From Nigerium massiliense (lineage in GTDB: Bacteria; Actinomycetota; Actinomycetes; Propionibacteriales; Propionibacteriaceae), in assembly GCF_000826085.1 (NCBI RefSeq), contig NZ_CCYM01000003.1, forward strand, positions 1,077,741 to 1,141,740: 64,000 nucleotides of DNA. The letters are read 5' to 3'. The notes under the pieces were generated by a model. The model saw nothing but the letters and a program-made list of their open reading frames with translations, was not told the DNA's origin and did not search any database. This document shows, in pieces, positions 42,986 through 51,756 of this stretch. The translations under genes were made by a program, and so were the position numbers. The first letter of the stretch is position 1. Every line of letters begins with the position of its first letter.

Positions 42986-44299
42986 GTGGCTGACAACGTG
43001 ACCAAGGTCGTTCTCGACGAGTCGGAGATCCCCACGCACTGGTACAACATCGTGGCGGACTTCCCGACCCCTCCCCCACCCCCGCTGAACCCGGCGACGA
43101 GGGAGCCCCTGGCTCCCGACGACCTGGCGGCGATCTTCCCGATGGGGCTGATCGAGCAGGAGGCCAGCACCGAGCGCTGGATCGAGATCCCGGCCGCGGT
43201 GCGCGAGGTCTACCGGCTGTGGCGGCCGTCCCCGTTGTACCGGGCCCGCCGGCTGGAGGCTGCGCTCGAGACGCCCGCCCGCATCTACTACAAGTACGAG
43301 GGGGCCTCGCCGGTCGGCTCGCACAAGACGAACTCCGCGGTCCCGCAGGCCTACTACAACAAGCTCGCCGGGCGCACGCGGCTCACCACCGAGACCGGCG
43401 CCGGCCAGTGGGGCTCCGCGCTCGCGTTCGCCGCCGAGACGTTCGGCCTGGCGTGCGACGTGTTCCAGGTGCGCAGCACCTACGAGGGCAAGCCGTACCG
43501 CCGCATGCTGATGCAGACGTTCGGCGCCACCGTCACCCCGAGCCCGTCCGACACCACGGACGCGGGCCGCGAGATGCAGCGCCGCTTCCCCGACACCCCT
43601 GGCTCGCTCGGCATGGCGATCTCGGAAGCCGTGGAGGAGGCCGCGAAGGACCCGAACGCATCGTACTCGCTGGGCTCCGTGCTCAACCACGTGGCCCTGC
43701 ACCAGACGATCATCGGCCAGGAGGCCCTCAAGCAGCTGGACGCCTTCGACGAGGCGCGTCCCGACTACCTGTTCGCCTGCGCGGGCGGCGGGTCGAACCT
43801 CGCCGGCATCGCGTTCCCGTTCATCCGGGAGAACCTCGAAGGCCGCGCGCAGACCCAGATCGTGGCCTGCGAACCCGCGGCGGCGCCGTCGCTGACCCAG
43901 GGCGAGTACCGCTACGACCACGGCGACGTCGCGGGGCTCACCCCGCTGCTGAAGATGTACACGCTCGGCGCCGACTTCGTGCCGTCGCCGGTGCACGCGG
44001 GCGGGCTGCGCTTCCACGGCATGGCGCCGCTGGTCTCGCACGCCTACGACTCCGGGCTCTTGTCGGCGATCGCGCTGGGCCAGCGCGAGGCGTTCGAGGC
44101 CGGCGTCCTGTTCAGCCGCACCGAGGGCATCGTCCCGGCGTCGGAGTCGAACCACGCCATCGCCGGCGCCGTCCGCCGCGCCCGCCAGGCGAAGGAGGAG
44201 GGCTCCGAGGAGGTCATCGTGATCGGCGTCTCGGGCTCCGGGCAACTCGACCTGCCGGCCTACGCCGACTTCCTGGCCGGCACCATGATGGACGCCTGA
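42986..44299 (+). CDS. TrpB-like PLP enzyme (tryptophan synthase beta type 2)
   Basis: A 437-residue PLP enzyme of the TrpB2 group, which combines indole with serine and does not need the alpha subunit. The Schiff-base lysine is Lys114 in [28 protein letters not shown], the Gly-rich phosphate loop [10 protein letters not shown] and the Ser in VSGSGQ near the end are also present. The N-terminal extension with PPPPPLNP is the TrpB2 mark. No trpA, trpC or other trp gene lies nearby, so an indole-salvage or related role is more likely than operon-based synthesis. A GTG at 42986 is the probable start. Confidence 0.9.
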   Translation: MADNVTKVVLDESEIPTHWYNIVADFPTPPPPPLNPATREPLAPDDLAAIFPMGLIEQEASTERWIEIPAAVREVYRLWRPSPLYRARRLEAALETPARIYYKYEGASPVGSHKTNSAVPQAYYNKLAGRTRLTTETGAGQWGSALAFAAETFGLACDVFQVRSTYEGKPYRRMLMQTFGATVTPSPSDTTDAGREMQRRFPDTPGSLGMAISEAVEEAAKDPNASYSLGSVLNHVALHQTIIGQEALKQLDAFDEARPDYLFACAGGGSNLAGIAFPFIRENLEGRAQTQIVACEPAAAPSLTQGEYRYDHGDVAGLTPLLKMYTLGADFVPSPVHAGGLRFHGMAPLVSHAYDSGLLSAIALGQREAFEAGVLFSRTEGIVPASESNHAIAGAVRRARQAKEEGSEEVIVIGVSGSGQLDLPAYADFLAGTMMDA

Positions 44300-44321
44300 G
44301 GCGTCGCCCCGGGGCCGACGA

Positions 44322-44367
44322 CACGAGGAGGCGGGACCGGCGCTCTCGCCGTTCCCGCCTCCTCGTG
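44322..44367. terminator. Bidirectional terminator between trpB2 and the stress-protein gene
   Basis: CACGAGGAGGCGGGA (44322-44336) and TCCCGCCTCCTCGTG (44353-44367) pair perfectly, with an inner CGGCG-CTCT-CGCCG stem. Two convergent genes end on either side. Confidence 0.85.
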
Positions 44368-44393
44368 ATGTGTGTGCCCGCCCTCACCGGGGG

Positions 44394-45341
44394 TCAGGAG
44401 CGCGGTTCCTCGTCGTCCAGCGAGCGCGGGATGTCGCCGACGGGACGGTCGGTGCCGGCCTCCCACTGCCGGGACTGCTCGGCGGTGCGGTCCTCCGGCC
44501 GGTACTGCCGCTGATCGAACGCCGCCGACGAACCGCCCCGCTGCGTGGTCGGCTGCCACTGGCCCTCCTGGTCGTGAGCCTCGGGCTGGCCGTACCCCTG
44601 CTGCGGAGGCTGGTAGCTCTGCTGCGGAGACTGCCCGTAGCCCTGCTGAGGCTGCTGGCCCTGCTGCGGGTAGCCCTGGCCGTACCCGCCCTGACCGTAG
44701 GCGGACGCCGCGCCGTAGCCCTGGGTCTGTCCGTAGCCCGGCTGGCCGTAGGGCTGGGCCTGCTGGCCGTAGCCCTGCTGGCCCGGCTGCGGGTAGGCCT
44801 GGCGCTGCCGGTTCGGGTCGAAGGCCGCGGCGCGGGTCTCGGGCATCGCGGCGATCTTCTCCCGGGCCTGGGCGGCGACCCGGTGTTCGCACAACAGCTC
44901 GAAGCGGCTCGGCACGGTCATGGTGATCGAGTTGAAGTCACGCTTGCCGCGTTGCAGGGCGTAGCCGAGACCGGCGAAGGCGATGCCGATCAGCACGCCG
45001 ATCACCAGCGCGGTGAGCAGCAGGACGAGGAAGTTCCCCCCGGGGGTGAAGATGAGCATCAGGAAGCCCACGAGCAGGCCGGTCGAGACGCCGGTCGTGA
45101 CGCCCTGGGACAGAACGGTGCCCCACGTCTTCTTCCCCGTGACGCGCTCCATCAGCTTCAGGTCGGTGCCGACGATCACCAGGTTGTTCACCGGGAAGTT
45201 CCCGTCCGCGAGGTGGTCGACAACGTTCTGCGCCTCGGCGTAGGTGTTGAAGATCCCCACCGACTGCGGGTATTCAAGCTTGAAGGGCGACTGATCGGCC
45301 AGCGGGTTCCCGCCGCCGAACCCTGGGTTTGGCTGGGTCAT
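44394..45341 (-). CDS. General-stress-protein-17M-like membrane protein with prion-like Tyr/Gly/Gln tail
   Basis: A 315-residue protein in three parts. Residues 20-70 match the general stress protein 17M/YflT-type domain ([30 protein letters not shown]). Two helices (about 80-98 and 103-127) anchor it. Residues about 170-275 are a low-complexity domain of Gln, Tyr, Gly and Pro with many YGQ and QQGYGQ units, followed by a polar acidic end. Such YGQ-type domains favour reversible assembly in eukaryotic RNA-binding proteins. Function in bacteria is unknown. The gene is convergent with trpB2. Confidence 0.8.
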   Translation of the reverse strand: MTQPNPGFGGGNPLADQSPFKLEYPQSVGIFNTYAEAQNVVDHLADGNFPVNNLVIVGTDLKLMERVTGKKTWGTVLSQGVTTGVSTGLLVGFLMLIFTPGGNFLVLLLTALVIGVLIGIAFAGLGYALQRGKRDFNSITMTVPSRFELLCEHRVAAQAREKIAAMPETRAAAFDPNRQRQAYPQPGQQGYGQQAQPYGQPGYGQTQGYGAASAYGQGGYGQGYPQQGQQPQQGYGQSPQQSYQPPQQGYGQPEAHDQEGQWQPTTQRGGSSAAFDQRQYRPEDRTAEQSRQWEAGTDRPVGDIPRSLDDEEPRS

Positions 45342-45351
45342 CTCGTTCCTT

Positions 45352-46302
45352 TCACATTCCGGCCGCTCGGCCGCGAGCCAGGACGGCCCTGGCCAGTTTC
45401 ACACCGGCCTCGTCCACCATCTCATCGTCGACGACGATGGCCCCGACCGCGCCACCGGCAGCCGCAGTCGACTCCGCGTACGCCGCCGCGATGCGCTGCG
45501 CACGCTCGAAATCTTCAGCGCTCGGTGAATAGATTTCATTCCCCGCATCCACCTGGCTGGGGTGCAGCACCCACTTGCCGTCGTAGCCCAGGGCCGCGGA
45601 CGAGCGGGCCGAGCGGCGGAACCCCTCCAGGTCACGGACGCCGACGAAAGGCCCGTCGATGGCCTGCAGCCCGTGGGCCCGGGCGGCCACCAGGATCGTC
45701 ATCTGCAGGTGGTGGAAGGCGTCCGCCTCGTAACCCGCCGGCTGCGTGCCGACGTTGAGGCCGCCCATGCCGAGCGCGGCCATGAAGTCGCCCGGGCCGT
45801 AGACCAGCGTCTGCAGGCGTGGGCTGGACGCGGCGATCTCGCGCACGTTGAGCAAGCCTTCCGGCTCCTCGATCTGCGCCTCGATGCCGATGCGCCCCAC
45901 CGCGAGGCCGGCGGCGCGTTCCACCTGGGTGAGCAGCAGGTCGAGCGCCTGGACATGCGCGGCCGAGCGCACCTTGGGCAGCAGCAGCGCATCCACGCGC
46001 GCGCCCGCACCGGTGACCACCTCGATGACGTCGCCGTACGTCCACGAGGTCGTCCAGTCGTTGACGCGAACCGTCACCAGCGGCGCGGCGAACCCGGCCG
46101 GGTCGTTGAGCGCGGCGACGACGCGGGCCCGCGACTCCTCCTTGACGTGCGGCGCCACGGCGTCCTCGAGGTCGAGGAACACCGCGTCGACGCCGAGGGT
46201 GCGCGCCTTGGCGATGAACCGGTCGGACGATCCAGGGACCGCCAGCACGGTGCGGCGCACCTGGCCGTCCGACCCGGTGCTCACGGCATCGACCCTCGCC
46301 AT
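45352..46302 (-). CDS. HpcH/HpaI-aldolase family CoA ester lyase (CitE/malyl-CoA lyase-like)
   Basis: A 316-residue protein of the CitE-like fold. [18 protein letters not shown] opens it, [14 protein letters not shown] carries the Asp/Glu metal-binding pair, and [27 protein letters not shown] and [12 protein letters not shown] follow. It cleaves or forms beta-hydroxyacyl-CoA bonds; citryl-CoA, malyl-CoA or methylmalyl-CoA are candidates. No citD/citF lies nearby, which argues against citrate lyase. It lies 32 bases downstream of mrp on the same strand, so the two may share a transcript. Confidence 0.85.
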   Translation of the reverse strand: MARVDAVSTGSDGQVRRTVLAVPGSSDRFIAKARTLGVDAVFLDLEDAVAPHVKEESRARVVAALNDPAGFAAPLVTVRVNDWTTSWTYGDVIEVVTGAGARVDALLLPKVRSAAHVQALDLLLTQVERAAGLAVGRIGIEAQIEEPEGLLNVREIAASSPRLQTLVYGPGDFMAALGMGGLNVGTQPAGYEADAFHHLQMTILVAARAHGLQAIDGPFVGVRDLEGFRRSARSSAALGYDGKWVLHPSQVDAGNEIYSPSAEDFERAQRIAAAYAESTAAAGGAVGAIVVDDEMVDEAGVKLARAVLARGRAAGM

Positions 46303-46333
46303 CCGGACGCCCCGCCTCGCCAGCTCGGACGGC

Positions 46334-47488
46334 TCAGTTGACGTGCAGGCCGAGCTTCTTGCCGGCCAGCCCGCGCTTGCGGGTGGCGAGCCGGTCGGCC
46401 AGCTCGTCCAGCGCCTTGGCGGCCGGACGCGAGGCGTCCCCGGCGACCAGCGGGACGCCCTCGTCCCCGCCGGCCCGCACGGCGGGATCGAGCGGGATCT
46501 GCGCGAGCAGAGGGACGTCGTAGCCGAGCCGCGTCGTGAGCGTGCGGGAGACCTCCTCGCCGCCGCCGGAGCCGAACACGTCGACCCGGTGCGTCTGGCC
46601 GCAGTGCGGGCACTCGGTGTCGAGGTAGGCCATGTTCTCCACGATGCCGTAGACGCGCTGCTCCATCATCGACGCCATGGTGCCGGCGCGCTCGGCCACC
46701 TCGGCGGCGGCCTGCTGCGGCGTGGTGACGACGATCGCCTCGGCGTTCGGCAGCTTGCTGCCCAGGCTCATCGCGACGTCGCCGGTGCCGGGCGGCAGGT
46801 CGAGCAGCAGGAAGTCGAGGTCGCCCCAGTACACGTCGGCGAGCAGCTGGTGCAGCGCCCGGTCGAGGATCGGGCCACGCCACGCGATCACCTGATCGCG
46901 GGACGCCTTCAGCATGCCCATCGAGATGACCTTCATGCCCATGGACGGCACCGGCATGATCATGTCGTCGAACGCGGTGGGGACGGCGTCCATCAGCCCC
47001 AGCATCTGCGGGATCGAGTGGCCGTAGATGTCGGCGTCCAGGAGGCCGACGCTCTTGCCGCGCTGGGCCAGCGCCATGGCGAGGTTCACGGTGACCGACG
47101 ACTTACCGACGCCGCCCTTGCCGGACGCGATCAGGTACACCTGCGTCAGGTTGTCGGGCTTCGCGAACGGGATCTCCCGCTCGGCCAGTCCGCCGCGCAG
47201 CTGCTTCTTCATCTCGGCGCGCTGCTCGTCGGTCATGACGCCGAGCTCGAGGTCGAGGCCCTTGAGGCCCTCCACCTCGCGCAGCGCGGCCTGCACGTCG
47301 TGCTCGATGGTGTTGCTCAGCGGGCAGCCCGCGATGGTCAGCAGCACCTTGACGCGGGCGTAGCCATCCTCGTCCACCTCGACCGTGTCGACCATGCCGA
47401 GTTCGGTGATCGGTTTGTGGATCTCGGGATCGTTGACGGTCGCCAACGCGGCGTGGACGGCGGGAAGCAGCGGATGCTCAGCAGACAT
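46334..47488 (-). CDS. mrp: Mrp/NBP35-family Fe-S cluster carrier ATPase (ApbC-like)
   Basis: A 384-residue P-loop protein thought to deliver Fe-S clusters. Residues 8-85 are a MIP18-type domain (DPEIHKPITELGMVD and TIAGCPLSN). The ATPase domain has the deviant Walker A SGKGGVGKSS near 122-130, LLDADIYGHSIPQ, LDLPPGTGDVAMS and a Cys-x-x-Cys in TECPHCG near 280 that likely holds the shared cluster. The order tatB, MgtE-N/CBS, DUF1003, mrp is shared with mycobacteria. Start ATG 47488 is unambiguous. Confidence 0.93.
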   Translation of the reverse strand: MSAEHPLLPAVHAALATVNDPEIHKPITELGMVDTVEVDEDGYARVKVLLTIAGCPLSNTIEHDVQAALREVEGLKGLDLELGVMTDEQRAEMKKQLRGGLAEREIPFAKPDNLTQVYLIASGKGGVGKSSVTVNLAMALAQRGKSVGLLDADIYGHSIPQMLGLMDAVPTAFDDMIMPVPSMGMKVISMGMLKASRDQVIAWRGPILDRALHQLLADVYWGDLDFLLLDLPPGTGDVAMSLGSKLPNAEAIVVTTPQQAAAEVAERAGTMASMMEQRVYGIVENMAYLDTECPHCGQTHRVDVFGSGGGEEVSRTLTTRLGYDVPLLAQIPLDPAVRAGGDEGVPLVAGDASRPAAKALDELADRLATRKRGLAGKKLGLHVN

Positions 47489-47524
47489 GGGGGCGATTCT
47501 AGTCGGGTCCTCAGAGTGCTCGAT

Positions 47525-48082
47525 TCAGCGTTCGGAACGTCGCCGGCGCCGCTCCTCGCGGCGCTCGTCGCGCTCGTCCGACGACTCGTCGCCCTCGTCG
47601 TCGCCGTCCTCGCGTAGGTCCTCGATCAGGTCGCGCAGCTCGGAGCGGATGAAGTCGCGGGTCGGCATGTCGTTGACGCGCATCCGCAGGGACGCGATCT
47701 CGCGGGCGAGGAAGTCCATGTCGGCGCGGGACTGGGCGGACACCTCCCGGTCGTGCTCGAGGCTCACCCGGTCGCGGGCCTCCTGCCGGTTCTGCGCCAG
47801 CAGGATCAGCGGCGCGGCGTACGACGCCTGCAGCGACAGCAACAGCGTGAGGAAGATGTAGGGGTACGGGTCGATCTGCTGCGCGGGCGGGGCGAAGGTA
47901 TTCCACGCCAGCCAGATCACGATGAACAGGGTCATCCAGATCAGGAAGCGTGCGGTGCCCATGAACCGGGCGAAGCCCTCCGCGAACTCGCCGAACGTGT
48001 CCGAGGAGAACCGCGGCAGCAGCCGGAACGTGCGCTCGCGGCCCGGCGTGTTGAGGCGGGGCTGCTGGTTGGCGTTAGACAT
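47525..48082 (-). CDS. DUF1003 membrane protein
   Basis: A 185-residue protein with two hydrophobic helices (about 48-66 and 80-98), the second containing FLTLLLSLQASYAAPLILLAQNR, typical of DUF1003. The rest is a charged helix rich in Arg/Glu ending in a run of Arg, Glu and Asp. No function is known. ATG 48082 has GGAGGAGATCG upstream. Its start overlaps the end of the MgtE-N/CBS gene by eight bases, so translation is coupled; magnesium homeostasis is a possible shared theme. Confidence 0.85.
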   Translation of the reverse strand: MSNANQQPRLNTPGRERTFRLLPRFSSDTFGEFAEGFARFMGTARFLIWMTLFIVIWLAWNTFAPPAQQIDPYPYIFLTLLLSLQASYAAPLILLAQNRQEARDRVSLEHDREVSAQSRADMDFLAREIASLRMRVNDMPTRDFIRSELRDLIEDLREDGDDEGDESSDERDERREERRRRRSER

Positions 48083-49343
48083 CGATCTCCTCCGTTCCGG
48101 CGAGCTGAGCACCCCGCCAGTCGTCCGGCAGGATGTGGTCGAGGACGTCGTCGACCGTCACGGCGCCCAGCAGCCGATTCTGGTCGTCCACGACAGGGGC
48201 GCACACCAGGTCGTAGGTGGCGAAGTAGCGGCTGACGTGCGCGATGTCGTCTTCCGGGTCGAGGGGTTCGATCGCGTTGTCGATGAGGTTCGCCGCCAGC
48301 AGCGACGGTGGTTCGCGCAGCAGCCGTTGGATGTGGACGGCGCCGAGGAAGCGCCCGGTGGGCGTCTCCAGCGGGGTGCGGCAGATGAACGCGAGCGCGG
48401 CCATGGCGGGCGTGTTGTCCTCGTGCCGCAGCAGCGCCAGACAGTCGGCGACCGTCGCGTCCGGGGCGACGATGACGGGCTCGGGGGTCATCAGGCCGCC
48501 GGCCGTCTCGGCGTCGTAGGTCAGCAGGGTGCGGACGTCCTCCGCGTCCTCGGGCTCCATGCGGCCCAGGATCTTCTCGGCCAAGTCGGGGCTCAGCTCG
48601 GCGATGAGGTCAGCGGCGTCGTCGGGATCCATCTCTTCCAAGACGTCGGCCGCCCGCTCGGTGTCGAGCTGCCCGATGACGCGCACCTGCTCGGCCTCGG
48701 GCAGCTCCTCCAGCGCCTCGGCCAGGACGTCGTCGTCGAGGGCCTCGATGATCTCGTCGCGCCGCTCGGGCGTGAGGTCGTGCAGCTCGCGGGCCATGTC
48801 GGCGGGCTTCAACTCCGCCAGCCGGGCGATGAGCTGATCGTTCTCCTGGCCGGTCTCGAGGAAGAAGTCCGGCACGTCGCGCCAGGTCGTGACCCGGACG
48901 TGCCCCTTGCCCCCGAAGGGGCGTCGCCCCGTCTGCTCGCGCAGGGCGACCTCGAACACCGCCCACTCGTGCGGCCGCGGCTGGTTGATCGCGACGTCGT
49001 AGATGGTGACGTTGGACGCGGTCGCGGACCGGTCGCGGACGCGCTTGTCGAAGAGGTCCTCCACGACGAGCAGCTCGCCCTCGCGACTCTCGAATCGGCG
49101 CGTGTTGATGACGCCGGAGATGATGACCTGCTGCGCGTCGATCGAGTGCACGCGCTGCATCGGGAGGAAGACCCGCCGGCGCGCGAACAGTTCGACGACG
49201 AGGCCCTTCACCCGCGGGGGTCGCAGTTGCGTGCGGTTCTGCACGACGACATCGCGGACCTTGCCGACCTGATCGCCACCCCGATCGAGGATGGGCAGGT
49301 TCACGATCCGCGACACGAAGACGGCCGAAGACGATGGGTTCAC
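48075..49343 (-). CDS. PRC-barrel/MgtE N-terminal/CBS-domain cytoplasmic protein
   Basis: A 422-residue soluble protein. Residues about 10-90 form a PRC-barrel-like domain (RGGDQVGKVRDVVVQNR). About 160-280 is the MgtE N-domain of short acidic helices (ALEELPEAEQVRVIGQLD, EEMDPDDAADLIAELSPD). Two CBS domains end it (AGGLMTPEPVIVAPDAT, and DLVCAPVVDDQNRLLGAVTVDDVLDH). It has the sensor halves of MgtE but no channel helices, so it may regulate a partner rather than move Mg itself. The GTG start at 49343 has a weak Shine-Dalgarno. Confidence 0.88.
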   Translation of the reverse strand: MNPSSSAVFVSRIVNLPILDRGGDQVGKVRDVVVQNRTQLRPPRVKGLVVELFARRRVFLPMQRVHSIDAQQVIISGVINTRRFESREGELLVVEDLFDKRVRDRSATASNVTIYDVAINQPRPHEWAVFEVALREQTGRRPFGGKGHVRVTTWRDVPDFFLETGQENDQLIARLAELKPADMARELHDLTPERRDEIIEALDDDVLAEALEELPEAEQVRVIGQLDTERAADVLEEMDPDDAADLIAELSPDLAEKILGRMEPEDAEDVRTLLTYDAETAGGLMTPEPVIVAPDATVADCLALLRHEDNTPAMAALAFICRTPLETPTGRFLGAVHIQRLLREPPSLLAANLIDNAIEPLDPEDDIAHVSRYFATYDLVCAPVVDDQNRLLGAVTVDDVLDHILPDDWRGAQLAGTEEIDV

Positions 49344-49410
49344 GCTGGGAGGGTAGCGCGCGGCGCGCGCCGGGACGGCCAGGGTCCGTGCCCGCGTCGC
49401 CGCCGGCGGC

Positions 49411-49857
49411 TCAGGTGGCCTCGGAGTCGTAGGCCACCGCGCGCAGGAACTCGGGGTCGACGCTGTCGTCGGCCGGCCCGTCGGACCACACCTCGCGGTC
49501 GCCCTGCACGTCCGCGCGGACCGCCCGGGAGGCGCCCCCGCTCTCGATGCCGGCGGCCGAGCGGGCCAGCTCACGCGTCTCGACGAACTCGTCGCGGATC
49601 TCGAGCAGGTCGGACTTCTCGTCCTCGCTCAATAGATGCCGGGCGACGAACGTCTTCGGGTTGAGGTCGGCAAGGTGCAGATCGTCGAAGCCGGGCCCGA
49701 GCTCGTCGCGCAGCTGGCCACGTGCGTCGTTGCCGATGCGGCGTAAGTAGGCGATGACCCGAGCGACCTTGCGGGCGAACTCGGGCAGCCGTTCGGGACC
49801 GAAGATGACGACGGCGAGGATGCCGATGACGATGATCTCGGTCCAGTTGAAGTCCAT
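49411..49857 (-). CDS. tatB: Twin-arginine translocase subunit TatB
   Basis: A 148-residue protein with one N-terminal helix (about 5-22), then the Gly-Pro hinge FGPERLPEFARKVARV and an amphipathic helix, followed by a long acidic cytoplasmic tail. TatB forms the receptor complex for folded twin-arginine substrates with TatC. The length is above TatA and typical of TatB in actinobacteria. Location next to mrp and the MgtE/CBS gene matches the actinobacterial order. tatA and tatC are not in the window. Confidence 0.9.
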   Translation of the reverse strand: MDFNWTEIIVIGILAVVIFGPERLPEFARKVARVIAYLRRIGNDARGQLRDELGPGFDDLHLADLNPKTFVARHLLSEDEKSDLLEIRDEFVETRELARSAAGIESGGASRAVRADVQGDREVWSDGPADDSVDPEFLRAVAYDSEAT

Positions 49858-49879
49858 GACCGCCTCGCCTACCCCCGGT

Positions 49880-50761
49880 TCACAGGCCCGCGGCGTCCAA
49901 CAGCGCGACGAAGGCGTCGCGCTGGCCGTCCGAGGCGGCCTTCAGCGGACGCCGCAGCGGACCGGGCCTGAAGCCGCGGGCGCCCAAGGCGGCCTTCACC
50001 AGCATGCAGCCCTGGGTGGCGAACACGCCGTTGTAGACCGGCAGGAGGCGGCGGTACTCCTGCAGCGCGCCGTCGAGGTCGCCGGCCAGGAAGGCGTCGA
50101 TCATCAGCTTGGTGCGTGCGCCGGTGAAGTGGGTGGACGTGCCGACCACCCCGACGCCGCCCACCGACAGCAGCGGGAGCGTCATCGCGTCGTCCCCGGC
50201 GTAGTAGGCCAGGTCGGTCTCGGCCATGACCTCGGCCGAGGAGGCGAGCGCGCCCTTCGCGTCCTTGACGGCGACGATGCGCTCATGGCTCGCGACCTCG
50301 ACCAGCGTGCGCGGATCGATCGGGATGCCGGTGCGACCCGGGATGTCGTAGAGCATCACCGGCAGGTCGGTGGAGTCGGCGACGATCGTGAAGTGCTCGG
50401 CGACGGCGTCCTGCGGCGGCTTGCTGTAGTAGGGCGTGACGACGAGCAGGCCGTGCGCGCCGGCGTCCGCGGCCTCGCGGCTGCGCTTGATCGTCGCGGC
50501 GGTCTCGTTGGTGCCGACCCCGGCGACGACCTTGGCCCGGTCGCCGACCTCGGCGACGACGGCCTTGAGGAGCTCGAACTTCTCCTCGTCGGTGGTGGTC
50601 GGGGACTCCCCCGTCGTCCCGTTGATGACGAGCGCGTCGTTACGCTGCTCGTCGACGAGGTACGCGGCCAGCCGCCGCGCCTCGTCCAGGTTCACGCTGC
50701 CGTCGTCGTGGAACGGGGTCACCATGGCCGTGAGCACGCGGCCGAAGGGGGGATTCAGCAT
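49880..50761 (-). CDS. dapA: 4-hydroxy-tetrahydrodipicolinate synthase
   Basis: A 293-residue aldolase joining pyruvate and aspartate semialdehyde, the first dedicated step to lysine and diaminopimelate. Lys166 in IVAVKDAKG forms the Schiff base; Tyr138 (VMLYDIPGRTG) and Thr49/Thr50 (NGTTGE) complete the active site. ATG 50761 is at the conserved N-terminus (FGRVLTAMVTPF). It runs with the biotinyl gene on the minus strand. dapE, dapD and dapC lie further on at 55.8-60.1 kb; dapB is not in the window. Confidence 0.95.
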   Translation of the reverse strand: MLNPPFGRVLTAMVTPFHDDGSVNLDEARRLAAYLVDEQRNDALVINGTTGESPTTTDEEKFELLKAVVAEVGDRAKVVAGVGTNETAATIKRSREAADAGAHGLLVVTPYYSKPPQDAVAEHFTIVADSTDLPVMLYDIPGRTGIPIDPRTLVEVASHERIVAVKDAKGALASSAEVMAETDLAYYAGDDAMTLPLLSVGGVGVVGTSTHFTGARTKLMIDAFLAGDLDGALQEYRRLLPVYNGVFATQGCMLVKAALGARGFRPGPLRRPLKAASDGQRDAFVALLDAAGL

Positions 50762-50771
50762 GGGCGTCAGT

Positions 50772-50993
50772 CTAGGCCCTGGTGATGATGACGAGCGGAT
50801 CACCATCGCGGACATGGTCGCCGGCGTGGACCACGACCTCGGTGACGGTGCCGGCGACGTCGGCGGGCACGGGGATCTCCATCTTCATGGAATCGAGCAG
50901 GCAGACTTCGTCGGTCGCTTCGACCTTCTGCCCGACCTCGACGGACACGCTCAGCACGGTCGCGACGAGTTCAGCGGTGACGGTGTGACTCAT
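50772..50993 (-). CDS. Free-standing biotinyl/lipoyl-attachment domain
   Basis: A 73-residue single-domain protein. CLLDSMKMEIPVPADVAGTV is the biotin-accepting hairpin, with Lys37 as the attachment site; Ser replaces the usual Ala in AMKM. Such carriers shuttle carboxyl groups for biotin-dependent carboxylases or transcarboxylases. No carboxylase gene lies nearby. It sits just upstream of dapA on the same strand (10-base gap), more likely by chance than as a shared pathway. Confidence 0.85.
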   Translation of the reverse strand: MSHTVTAELVATVLSVSVEVGQKVEATDEVCLLDSMKMEIPVPADVAGTVTEVVVHAGDHVRDGDPLVIITRA

Positions 50994-51029
50994 GGAAAGT
51001 CATCGTAGGGGTTCGGATAGGCTGCCCCT

Positions 51030-51683
51030 GTGACTTCAACACCGAGTACGGTCGGCGCCCCGTCAGCGGCGTCCTGGCAGTTCGCCGAGCAGTTCGTGCC
51101 CGAGGACGAGTACGCGCAGGCGGCGCGGCGCGCCGGGCAGGAGCTGGGCGTCACCTCCGCCTCCCAGGGAGAGGCCGCTGTGCTGACGCTCCTCGCCCGC
51201 ATCCTCGACGCCAAGGCCGCCGTCGAGATCGGCACCGGTGCCGGCGTCTCCGGCCTCGCCCTGCTGCGCGGCATGAACCCCGAGGGCATCCTCACCTCCA
51301 TCGACCTGGAGAACGAGCACCAGACCCAGGCCCGCCGCGTCTTCACGTCGGCCGGCATCGTCCCCCGCCGCGCCCGCCTGATCGCCGGGCCGGGCCTCGG
51401 CGTGCTGCCGAAGCTGTCGGACGCTGCCTACGACCTCGTCTTCGCCGACGGCGACCCCCTCGAGTTCGTCGAGTACGTCGCCCAGGCCGCACGCCTGCTG
51501 CGCTCCGGCGGCCTGCTCGTCGTCGGGCACGCGCTGGCCGGCGGCGCCGTCGCCGACTCCTCGAACGAGGACGACGAGACCGTCATCATCCGCGAGACCC
51601 TGGACGCCGTGACCGAGATGGAGGAGTTCACACCCCTGCTGCTCCCGGTCGGCGACGGCCTGCTGGTCGCGACCCGCGCCTGA
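51030..51683 (+). CDS. O-methyltransferase (class I SAM-dependent, Rv1220c-like)
   Basis: A 217-residue methyltransferase. SAM-binding loop AAVEIGTGAGVSGLALLRGM gives the E/DxGxGxG motif, followed by ILTSIDLENEHQTQA and DLVFADGDPLEFVEYV. Related actinobacterial proteins are labelled catechol- or caffeoyl-CoA-type O-methyltransferases; the substrate is unknown. A GTG at 51030 is the likely start. Its 3' end converges with glgC across a strong bidirectional terminator. Confidence 0.88.
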   Translation: MTSTPSTVGAPSAASWQFAEQFVPEDEYAQAARRAGQELGVTSASQGEAAVLTLLARILDAKAAVEIGTGAGVSGLALLRGMNPEGILTSIDLENEHQTQARRVFTSAGIVPRRARLIAGPGLGVLPKLSDAAYDLVFADGDPLEFVEYVAQAARLLRSGGLLVVGHALAGGAVADSSNEDDETVIIRETLDAVTEMEEFTPLLLPVGDGLLVATRA

Positions 51684-51701
51684 GCAGGGCGCCCTCGACG
51701 C

Positions 51702-51739
51702 CGAGAACCCCCGCCGGACGCGTCCGGCGGGGGTTCTCG
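51702..51739. terminator. Bidirectional terminator between O-methyltransferase and glgC
   Basis: CGAGAACCCCCGCCGGA (51702-51718), loop CGCG, TCCGGCGGGGGTTCTCG (51723-51739): 17 perfect pairs between two convergent genes. Confidence 0.88.
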
Positions 51740-51756
51740 CTGCCCGGTCGAGGGCT

